Source of the DNA: an uncultured Collinsella sp.
GTDB lineage: Bacteria; Actinomycetota; Coriobacteriia; Coriobacteriales; Coriobacteriaceae
Direction: 5' to 3'
DNA: 46,606 bases
Assembly: GCA_947001705.1 (NCBI GenBank)
Contig: CAMQHT010000014.1
Location: 1-46,606 of the forward strand
This document shows positions 29,278 to 36,374 of this stretch, in pieces. A model generated the notes under the pieces. It was given only the letters and a program-made list of their open reading frames with translations. It had not been told where the DNA came from and did not search any database. Position 1 is the stretch's first letter, and the number at the start of each line of letters is the position of its first letter. Both the position numbers and the translations under genes were made by a program.

Positions 29278-29994
29278 ATGGCAGACGCAGAGAGCAACCT
29301 CGTTCCCTCCGAAGCAGCCGACCAGGTCGAGGTCGCGCTCGAGGAGCAGGCCGCAGCCGACGACGGCATCCTGTACCTCAACGAGTACCAATACGAAAAC
29401 GACCTCGTCACCGACTTCGCCCGCCTGGTCGCCTCGCCCAGGCGTCGCGGCTCGCTGTATGTCGCCGCGGCAATTGCCGCGCTCATCGGCATCGGCATGC
29501 TGGTGGCCGGCGGCAACTGGATCAAGTTTGGCGTCGTCTTGATCGTATTCGGCGCCTTTTTGGCCTGGTGGAGCAAAAACCTGCACCACACCCTCGCCCG
29601 CGACTTTATCGACGCCGTTGAGGCCGACGAGTCCATGGGTGGCCGCTATCGCCGCGTCGCCGCCAACGAGGACGGCCTGATGGTTTGGGGCACGAGCGGC
29701 AAGTCGCAGTTCTTCCCGTTTGAAAAGCTCGACCACGTGCTCGACGGCGAGCGCATCTTTGTGGCCATGTTCGCCGACCAGGGCGTGACGATCCCTAAGG
29801 ACACCTTTGTCCGCGGCGATGCCGAGCAGTTCGGTCCCTTCCTTAAGGCGCGCATCAACAAAAAACTCCGCATCGAGACCAAACGCAAGAAGATGAAGGC
29901 AGAAAAGGCCGCTGCCGAAGCAAAACAGGGCGACAAGCCCCAGGAGACCAAGGGCAAGCAGCGCAAGCAGAAGAAGAGCAAGAAGAAGCGGTAG
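29278..29994 (+). CDS. YcxB-like membrane protein
   Basis: A 238-residue protein with an acidic N-terminus, two membrane segments (about 58-78 and 82-98), then a soluble domain resembling the YcxB-like family (WGTSGKSQFFPFEKL, and the FVRGDAEQF-type end), and a Lys-rich tail (about 195-238). Such proteins are of unknown function and membrane-bound. It is divergent from dnaX with a 116-bp gap and has AGGAG about 10 nt before its start. The poly-Lys tail may bind acidic phospholipid or nucleic acid. Confidence 0.72.
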   Translation: MADAESNLVPSEAADQVEVALEEQAAADDGILYLNEYQYENDLVTDFARLVASPRRRGSLYVAAAIAALIGIGMLVAGGNWIKFGVVLIVFGAFLAWWSKNLHHTLARDFIDAVEADESMGGRYRRVAANEDGLMVWGTSGKSQFFPFEKLDHVLDGERIFVAMFADQGVTIPKDTFVRGDAEQFGPFLKARINKKLRIETKRKKMKAEKAAAEAKQGDKPQETKGKQRKQKKSKKKR

Positions 29995-30022
29995 GCCGGC
30001 CGACACCGAAGGCGCCTCGTCC

Positions 30023-30062
30023 CGCGCCCGATTCCGGGCCGGGGCGCCTGGAATCGGGCGCG
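30023..30062. terminator. 13-bp hairpin between convergent genes
   Basis: CGCGCCCGATTCC (30023-30035) and its exact complement (30050-30062) flank a 14-nt loop. There is no T-run, so termination is likely but may be inefficient. It lies between the YcxB-like gene and the end of the ABC island. Confidence 0.5.
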
Positions 30063-30099
30063 CGTACCGCCAATGGACCCGTTTTGCCTTGCTCTCGAG

Positions 30100-30768
30100 C
30101 TATTTCACTTCAAACCTTAAGAGCCTCCGCTCCGGCAGATCGGTCATCTTCATCGTGTAAGTCCCGGGAAATGCTTTCTCAAAACGGACGGTCTCGTAAC
30201 CTTCGAAATAGTCGTTGGTGTTCTGCATCATAAATGGGATGAGCAACTCGTTTTCTGCCCCAACCTCCACGGCAAACGCAGCAGAGCCGCCAAGGACCGG
30301 CATGGCTTGCGTTATCAGATCGGTATTGACTACAAAATCATAGTTTGGCGCAGACTCCGGAACCAGATGCCAAACATACGCTTTGATTCCACCGTCGATA
30401 TTATCCCTATTTCTGACACGCATCTTTACGGCGATAACGCACGTGATGTCGGCATCCTTCAGTCTCGTTTTCGTATCCACGGTGCCATATTTTGAATAAT
30501 CGTCATGTGCTCGTTTGAGATACTCGCGCGGCGTGAGCAACTCTGCCCCGTCTATGCAAAACGAATACCCATCAGTCACCACATCCTTCGACCCCAGAAA
30601 CGCTCCATCCATCGAGAGCCATTCGCCCTCCGCGTAATATTTCTCAGGAATGACCGTCCGGTTCCCGTTAACGACGCTCACCCTCATGCCCGCAAGGCCG
30701 GCAGCAGCACAGCAAAAAAGCGCGAGCGCCGATCTTCTCGTCCACAGGGTCTTCTTCATCGCGCTCAC
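30100..30768 (-). CDS. extracytoplasmic protein of the ABC island (DUF5028-like?)
   Basis: A 222-residue protein with an uncleaved or weakly cleaved N-terminal hydrophobic segment (about 14-30, after MKKTLWTRRS) and an outside beta-rich domain. The pattern of the outside domain (YYAEGEWLSMDGAF, IAVKMRVRNRDN, LIPFMMQ) recalls ABC-associated proteins such as DUF5028, but this is tentative. The start used is a GTG that overlaps the stop of the ABC ATPase (GTGA); an in-frame ATG 9 nt later (30759) is a fair alternative. It is the last gene of the operon, where self-protection proteins often lie. Confidence 0.65.
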   Translation of the reverse strand: MSAMKKTLWTRRSALALFCCAAAGLAGMRVSVVNGNRTVIPEKYYAEGEWLSMDGAFLGSKDVVTDGYSFCIDGAELLTPREYLKRAHDDYSKYGTVDTKTRLKDADITCVIAVKMRVRNRDNIDGGIKAYVWHLVPESAPNYDFVVNTDLITQAMPVLGGSAAFAVEVGAENELLIPFMMQNTNDYFEGYETVRFEKAFPGTYTMKMTDLPERRLLRFEVK

Positions 30769-31409
30769 GACCTTTCCCGAACTTTCACAACGGCACCGTC
30801 GCGCATGCAGTAAACCCGATCGGCCAGTTCCTCGAGCACCTCTCCGTCATGGCTGGACAGAAGGACCTCACGACCCGTTGATGCCGCCATCGCCACAACG
30901 CGCTTGAGCATTTCAACGCCCGCTTCGTCGAGGGCATTCGTTGGCTCATCGAGAACAAGCAGCTTCGGCTTCTCCATAATTGCCGCAGCTATCCCCAGAC
31001 GCTGCTTCATCCCAAGCGAGTATGCTCGGAACTTCTTTTTTTCGTCTGCATCGAGCCCCACGAGCCGCAGGGCAGAGCGAATGTCCTCGGGGGTGGCAAC
31101 GCCCTTGATCTGAGCGATGAGCTTCAGATTGTCGTAGCCAGACAGATATCCCAAAAAGGAAGGCGCCTCGATCAACATCCCCAGACTCGGCGGGAACGAG
31201 ATGTCCGCCCCAAGCCTTTGGCCATCGATAGAGATTTCGCCTTCGGTAGGCTTGATCAACCCGCAAACCGCTCGCATGAGCATGGTCTTACCCGAACCGT
31301 TTATCCCCTGAAGCCCGACCACAGTCCCAGGGTCAACCTCGATGGACACGTTGCGCAGGACATCGTTTTTACCCATGCGCTTCGATACGCCCCTTACGAT
31401 CACACTCAT
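30765..31409 (-). CDS. ABC transporter ATP-binding protein
   Basis: A 214-residue ABC ATPase of the bacteriocin/ABC-2 type: Walker A GINGSGKT, a signature replaced by SLGMKQRL, Walker B LLVLDEPTN, and the H-loop SSHD. The signature is the non-canonical form seen in lantibiotic and antibiotic ABC-2 transporters. ATG 31409 overlaps the stop of the preceding permease (ATGA) and has GGGGG upstream. It should energise the two permeases encoded before it, for export of the secreted protein or its removal from the membrane. Confidence 0.88.
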   Translation of the reverse strand: MSVIVRGVSKRMGKNDVLRNVSIEVDPGTVVGLQGINGSGKTMLMRAVCGLIKPTEGEISIDGQRLGADISFPPSLGMLIEAPSFLGYLSGYDNLKLIAQIKGVATPEDIRSALRLVGLDADEKKKFRAYSLGMKQRLGIAAAIMEKPKLLVLDEPTNALDEAGVEMLKRVVAMAASTGREVLLSSHDGEVLEELADRVYCMRDGAVVKVRERS

Positions 31410-32242
31410 ATCTTGTCCCCCTTTTCTATAAGGTCGGCCCTTCGAAACCACAGTCCACCCAACGATAGGCATAACGACATAAGCCCAATTGATGACAAGA
31501 CACTCGAGCCCGCCGCGATTCCCTCTTTGACAATTCCACCCCAGCGCAACAGCATCAAGGCGTTACCCAATAGCGCCCAATGTCGTGCATATGCCGAGCA
31601 GATCAGGTAGCTCATTAAAACCACAAACGAGACTGACGACCCAAGCACAAACCCAACCGCTGCCTGCGCAAACGCAAGCGCCTCAAAAGCAAATAAGAGA
31701 CCTATGAAAAACGGCAGCGCATCTGCCTCGGCAGCTTTGAGAAACCACGGCGCCAAATTAGCCAGTTGAAGCGACTCACCATGAATGACCGCGCTGAACG
31801 AGGAGCTCACCACCAAGCTCCAAATCACAACAGAGCAAACCACCACGAGCAGTGAAAATGCCGTTACTGCCGCCACCAAGATAAAACGCGAGACCCACCA
31901 AAGGGTTCTTGCCCGGCATCGAACAAGCGCTTGCAAACCAAACCCGTGCAACGATTCGGTCGGATAGTCGAGTGTTGTATAGAGAATAAGCAGAATGAGA
32001 AATAGCCATCCTAGCGGAGGCACAAACATGACCCCGGGCCTAGGCTCAAACGGAGCAGATCCGGCAAACACGAGCGCAAGATTATCCGCAAACCCCAAGG
32101 TATCCGTTCTAACCCCATACACAGAAGACAATCCGTAGGCGTACGCCAAGTTCGCAACGGTCACTGCCGCAATTGCAATAAAAGTGATGATGTTCTTCTT
32201 CAAAACGGTCCTCAGGTCCGCGGCGACCAGCCTAAACAGCAT
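31406..32242 (-). CDS. ABC-2 type permease B
   Basis: A 278-residue membrane protein with about six hydrophobic segments and no recognised motif beyond the ABC-2 layout. It starts MLFRLVAADLRTVLKKN at an ATG overlapping the upstream permease stop by one base (TGATG), with GAGGTGG before it. The arrangement of two dissimilar permeases and one ATPase is that of LanEFG- or lactococcin-972-type protection transporters. Confidence 0.8.
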   Translation of the reverse strand: MLFRLVAADLRTVLKKNIITFIAIAAVTVANLAYAYGLSSVYGVRTDTLGFADNLALVFAGSAPFEPRPGVMFVPPLGWLFLILLILYTTLDYPTESLHGFGLQALVRCRARTLWWVSRFILVAAVTAFSLLVVVCSVVIWSLVVSSSFSAVIHGESLQLANLAPWFLKAAEADALPFFIGLLFAFEALAFAQAAVGFVLGSSVSFVVLMSYLICSAYARHWALLGNALMLLRWGGIVKEGIAAGSSVLSSIGLMSLCLSLGGLWFRRADLIEKGDKI

Positions 32243-33123
32243 CAGACCACCTCGCGTCTTTTCCACGCCCCAGAAAAAGCCAACGAAGCAAGGGTCAATA
32301 ATATGATTTCCGCAAAACCGGCTCGAATGTCTGGCCAGTTATTCAGCGATTCCGACCTGATGCTGTTGAGGATATTGCAGTTAAACCCCACACAAGCCAT
32401 TACGCCGAAGATCCAGCCATTTGCAAAATGCCACGCAACCATTAGCAGATACGGGACAATTATCGCTTTGATTCTGCTACGAAACAAAATTGAGAAGCCA
32501 GTTACAGCCATGGATAAAGTCCCGAGCGTGACAGCATCGAACAGCGTGTATGCGAGCACATATGACAAAGGATGCGAATAAAATAGACCGGAGAAGTAGC
32601 TATGCAGGTAAAGTCCTACGTAAGTCGACTCATCGACCCGAGGAAGATACGCAGGAAAAAGCATCGAGACGATCAGGAAATTGACGAGCAGAGGAATGGC
32701 AGTCACTGTAAACGCGGAGAGGAAAGCAGACAGCATCTTTACGTTCACGTACGCCTTTCTGGAAACGCGCGTGCATATCTGCATGTCATAACCACTCAAA
32801 CGCTCAAAGAGACACGACCAAGATCCAGCCAACATTGCAAGCAGGGGCAGTGCATAGAAAAACACCGACGCAGACAGTGGCGCGTTCGCGCTCACAACAA
32901 TCCAGTTACCGAAGCTGCTTTCACGTGTTTGACCGAGATAATTTTCGGCTTGCACGCCAACGCCGTAACCAAAAGAAAGAAGGTTGTGGCGCTCTTTTTC
33001 CAAATTTGCCCACGGCTCCAGCGCGGCAGCTATTGCAACTGCGACCGCAATCAAGAGAGCAAGGATAAAAGCTGGACGTCTAATCGTTTTCGACAGTTCG
33101 TATCTTGCGAGCTTTTGGTTCAT
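32242..33123 (-). CDS. ABC-2 type permease A
   Basis: A 293-residue membrane protein with a soluble N-terminal start (MNQKLARYELSKTIRRP) and about six membrane segments, with a larger outside loop after the first. I use ATG 33123 with GGAGGAGG immediately upstream; the preceding 18 codons lack support. It is translationally coupled to permease B. Its composition is less G+C-rich than the flanking genes. Confidence 0.8.
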   Translation of the reverse strand: MNQKLARYELSKTIRRPAFILALLIAVAVAIAAALEPWANLEKERHNLLSFGYGVGVQAENYLGQTRESSFGNWIVVSANAPLSASVFFYALPLLAMLAGSWSCLFERLSGYDMQICTRVSRKAYVNVKMLSAFLSAFTVTAIPLLVNFLIVSMLFPAYLPRVDESTYVGLYLHSYFSGLFYSHPLSYVLAYTLFDAVTLGTLSMAVTGFSILFRSRIKAIIVPYLLMVAWHFANGWIFGVMACVGFNCNILNSIRSESLNNWPDIRAGFAEIILLTLASLAFSGAWKRREVV

Positions 33124-33177
33124 ACGTCCTCCTCCCCCTTCCGACCCAGAAAGCCGGAAGGGAGCCATTTCAAACAA

Positions 33178-33690
33178 CTATGCGGGAAGCTTGTGGAAAT
33201 GCCCGACGCAGTCGGGGCTCCATACGCCAATAACAGTGCCGTAGCCAGACTCCGCCCATGCAGTCAGTCGCGCCGCAGATCGCCCGTTCTCACGGACGAG
33301 GTTATACATTTCCCACTGTCCCTTGTGATTCGAACGATACGTTCCCTGAGTACAATTCATGCTGCCGCTACCGCTTGTGTTATACGCACCGTCTGTATAT
33401 AACCGAAGCGGATTTCCCGTATGGCCCTGGATATCCAGATAGAGCGATGAGGAATCATCCTTTTGACGGTAGCCAGTTGCACTCGTCCCGGCACATTGAA
33501 AACTAAATGCCTTATCGGCATTGTTCGTACAGGTCGTAATTCCCGTATCGGCGTTTTGAGTAATGCTGGAAACCTGAGAGGTGTCAAACTCCTCTTGTGC
33601 AAACGATGCAGCGGGAACCCCTAGGGACAGACCAGCTGCAATCACCAAGCCGACTCCGATTCGAGCAATAGCGCTCCTTGGCTTAATCAT
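33178..33690 (-). CDS. secreted four-cysteine protein, bacteriocin-like candidate
   Basis: A 170-residue precursor with a clear Sec signal peptide (RSAIARIGVGLVIAAGLSLG, cleavage expected after Ala31 in ASFA-QE). The mature 139 residues contain four cysteines (54, 66, 113, 161) able to form two disulfides, an FSFQCAGTSATGYRQKDDSS segment, and a Trp/Tyr-rich C-terminus ending in GVWSPDCVGHFHKL. It recalls small secreted DUF2712- or lactococcin-972-like proteins encoded beside ABC transporters, but I cannot assign a family. ATG 33690 has GGAG 6 nt upstream. It is the first gene of the transporter operon and lies just after the regulator gene. Confidence 0.7.
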   Translation of the reverse strand: MIKPRSAIARIGVGLVIAAGLSLGVPAASFAQEEFDTSQVSSITQNADTGITTCTNNADKAFSFQCAGTSATGYRQKDDSSSLYLDIQGHTGNPLRLYTDGAYNTSGSGSMNCTQGTYRSNHKGQWEMYNLVRENGRSAARLTAWAESGYGTVIGVWSPDCVGHFHKLPA

Positions 33691-33763
33691 GGCCTTCTCC
33701 AATCAAAAGCGGTTAACAATGCGTCGACGCACGGCAACCTTCGCATGAATAGAGAAAGATGTC

Positions 33764-33804
33764 TGTAAACACCCGCTATTGAGTTGATTGCTCAGGCGTT
33801 TACA
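33764..33804. promoter_or_regulatory. TGTAAAC / GTTTACA inverted repeat
   Basis: Perfect 7-bp arms with a 27-bp middle lie between the regulator stop and the secreted protein start, about 75-115 bp before the latter. A TTTACA on the minus strand within the right place could act as a -35 box. This is a candidate operator for the adjacent LuxR-type regulator; the loop also holds TTGAG/CTCA half-sites. Confidence 0.45.
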
Positions 33805-35935
33805 CGTTATTTACCTGCGATAACAATAAAATTAGCTCCGCCTTATTCTTGATCTTCAACTGGCGGTAAGATGCAGACCGCAGCGCTTGCACCGTAGATG
33901 CAGCGTAACCGACATCCTCCGCAATGGCCTTTGTCGTTGCCCCCTCTGCCGTCATCAGCAAAATTTGCGACTGAACATCAGAAAGGGAGCGCGACGTAAG
34001 CAGGGCCAGCTGGCGCACGCGGGCCGTTTCGGTGGACCCGTTCGCCCGGTACTCCAAGACGGCCTTCTCGTCCTCAACCGAGCGGGCGAGCGCGATGTGC
34101 GTAACGAACATGGGCACAGACCAGCAAACAATCACCGTTGCCACGACGACATTGACAGCCGAACTTTGCCCCAACAACGACGCGAGGAACAACGGCTCGA
34201 AAACCGTCAGATCCTGCACCATATTGAGCAAGACAGCCCAAACAGGAGCCGTCGCCCCGAAGCAAAGCATCCATATCCCAAGCATTTTGCGCTGCGGACA
34301 GCTTCGCATCACTATATATGTGAGCAGCACCCCCGTCAGCACCGCAAGTCCATGGATTCGCCCCCTAGCGACCGCATAGATTAAGGCAACCATGCCCATT
34401 GACACCAACGGCACGATAGCCCGAGCATGGGCATGCACCTTAAACGGACGCAGCCCAACAGCGAGCGAAGCCGTAGACGCCACGCCGCAAAACAGGACCG
34501 GCACAGCCATCAACGGAACGCGTATGCACATCAATGCCGCGATATAGATAAAAGACCATTCCACAGCAGATAGCACCGCCCATACGTACGGGCTTCCGAG
34601 CCAAATCGCTTCACCCGCTCTATCCAGCGCAGCGCCACGATTCGCTTTTCCACCCGCGTAGCGTAGCGACAGAAGCAGTCCGAGACCCAATGCGTAGCTT
34701 AAGAGGGAAAAGGCGACAGCCCGCGAAACACCGGACCCCCAATCGCTATCCGCCATTACCAAGGGCCCCGCCGCAAGGAGGATAAAGAATAATGTGAGCA
34801 GGTATCGAAACAGCCGGCGCGTTCGAGCTGATGCCACTATATCGTCAGCATGCCGCTGCGGTAGCTCATGCCCTACAGTATCGCCCTCACCCGCAAACAG
34901 CGCCACGAGCTCGCGTGAGCCCGCAACCGACGCCTTCCCGTATGCTCGGTGAAGCGTTGTTCTCACCGTCGATGGCTTCGTATCCGTCTCCTTGGCAATT
35001 TCCGCCGGCGTTTTCCCTTTGAGCAGCAGTCGAACAAACTGCTCTTCTCTAGGCGACAGGGCAGGGGAAAACACCCCCGCATCGAATGTGTCGGACGCAC
35101 AGGCGATATCCGAATTGTTGTCCCGTTTCCCCCTTAGCAACATGCATACGAAGGCAGCAGCGATAACGGACCCCATCGCCAGCAATGCAATGACCACGGC
35201 ATCGCTTGCGAAGTATGCCGCCTCAACAGCCGGAATAAGACCAATAGGAACTGCTACGAGCACAGAACAGGCAAACACGTCGCGCCGCCCATGGCCAAAG
35301 GCACGAGGGCGGCAAAACGGCGGGGCCACAGTCAATGCGAGATAGACCAACGGAATTAAAAGCGCAAGGCCAATTGACGCGGCCGTTACAGGGGGCATCC
35401 CCCATGGCTCGGGAACGACTCTCCATGAAACTCGACAGCAAAACAGCAGGCAAGACATGACGGCTATTGTTTCTGTAAAAATCGCGTCCTGCGGGTGACG
35501 AGTTTCCCTTTCGTCAGTCCGTGTCGACCTCTGCGTCAAAGGAGAGTCCGCCGTGCCCCAAATAACATATGAGAGAAGCAGCGACCCAACAAAGCACGAG
35601 ACACACGAAACGCCATGTAACAACCAAATCGGTGCAAACACGATTGGAATAGAGTCTCCGCGAGCATAGAAAGCCAGGTCGGCCCATTCGGGAACCGTTG
35701 CAATAACACCAAGGAAAACACCGATGGCACCGAGATGCCTCGGCCTTCTCATTCCCCCCTTGCATAGCGCAGCACCATGAACAAACGCCGCGAGGCATGC
35801 GCCCAGGATAACGAGCCAGGTCATTGCACCTGACGCTAGGCCGATTGAAGATGAAAACCGGTGATAAGGGGTGACCGCCATTACGACAAGCGCAATGGCG
35901 CAGGCAAATGTAGCAGAACGGCGGGAAAAGAGCAT
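33800..35935 (-). CDS. membrane LuxR-type regulator with two HTH domains
   Basis: A 711-residue protein made of two similar halves. Each has about eight membrane segments followed by a LuxR/GerE-type helix-turn-helix. Counting from a start 7 codons earlier, HTH 1 is about 298-355 (LSPREEQFVRLLLKGKTPAEIA) and HTH 2 is about 655-713 at the very C-terminus (LTSRSLSDVQSQILLMTAEGATTKAIA, split here for reading). Polytopic LuxR proteins are common in Coriobacteriia but normally end in a single HTH. I prefer ATG 35935 (GGAGG 4 nt upstream). It should be a membrane-bound transcription factor that senses a ligand and controls the adjacent secreted protein and ABC operon. Confidence 0.82.
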   Translation of the reverse strand: MLFSRRSATFACAIALVVMAVTPYHRFSSSIGLASGAMTWLVILGACLAAFVHGAALCKGGMRRPRHLGAIGVFLGVIATVPEWADLAFYARGDSIPIVFAPIWLLHGVSCVSCFVGSLLLSYVIWGTADSPLTQRSTRTDERETRHPQDAIFTETIAVMSCLLFCCRVSWRVVPEPWGMPPVTAASIGLALLIPLVYLALTVAPPFCRPRAFGHGRRDVFACSVLVAVPIGLIPAVEAAYFASDAVVIALLAMGSVIAAAFVCMLLRGKRDNNSDIACASDTFDAGVFSPALSPREEQFVRLLLKGKTPAEIAKETDTKPSTVRTTLHRAYGKASVAGSRELVALFAGEGDTVGHELPQRHADDIVASARTRRLFRYLLTLFFILLAAGPLVMADSDWGSGVSRAVAFSLLSYALGLGLLLSLRYAGGKANRGAALDRAGEAIWLGSPYVWAVLSAVEWSFIYIAALMCIRVPLMAVPVLFCGVASTASLAVGLRPFKVHAHARAIVPLVSMGMVALIYAVARGRIHGLAVLTGVLLTYIVMRSCPQRKMLGIWMLCFGATAPVWAVLLNMVQDLTVFEPLFLASLLGQSSAVNVVVATVIVCWSVPMFVTHIALARSVEDEKAVLEYRANGSTETARVRQLALLTSRSLSDVQSQILLMTAEGATTKAIAEDVGYAASTVQALRSASYRQLKIKNKAELILLLSQVNNV

Positions 35936-35954
35936 ACGGCCTCCATAGCGTGTC

Positions 35955-35960
35955 ATTATA
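35955..35960 (-). promoter_or_regulatory. candidate -10 box of the LuxR-type regulator
   Basis: A perfect TATAAT on the minus strand, about 20 nt before the preferred ATG, giving a very short leader. No convincing -35 at 16-18 nt. Confidence 0.5.
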
Positions 35961-36045
35961 TCGCTCGAGCCGCTCGTTTATCTCTGTTCTCACACCAGCC
36001 AGCATCAATGATTCAGGCGAACTCCAATCCGCGCCAGATCACGGT

Positions 36046-36216
36046 CCGGCTTTTGTTCGCAGTCCCCACATCAAAGCGGGATGCGGTTTCCTTTTGGACG
36101 CCGGTTCGGAAAGCGCATCCCGTTCCAGGGCAATATTCTGGGATGCAGTTTCCGCAGCCCACCCCATTTGGAAAGCGCATCCCATAATTTGGCTGAAAAC
36201 TGAGATGCGCTTTCCA
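36046..36216. repeat. 48-nt palindromic repeat units, second array
   Basis: Two complete units at 36107-36154 and 36169-36216 (GGAAAGCGCATCCC...GGGATGCAGTTTCC and GGAAAGCGCATCCC...GAGATGCGCTTTCC), with a 14-nt spacer, and a decayed unit to their left of which the right half GCGGGATGCGGTTTCC (36077-36092) is clear. Unit length and spacing equal those of the array at 13235-13405. The rest of this 439-bp intergenic region holds no supported gene. Confidence 0.7.
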
Positions 36217-36374
36217 AACGAGCCGAAACGGGCCGAATCGATCGGGCCACCTCGCATCCCGCTATCCTCGCCATCTGCCCGAGCGTGCTACACTAGCAGC
36301 ATCTATGCCACCGCGAACGGCTCGGCCCCGCGCCCGCCGCTCGCAAACGAACTTTAAACGCACGAGGGTTGGCC

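Noticed and set aside
33178..33690. Direct assignment as lactococcin 972
   Set aside because: The gene order is reminiscent, but the mature protein is longer and lacks the usual sequence pattern of that family; only a bacteriocin-like label is kept.
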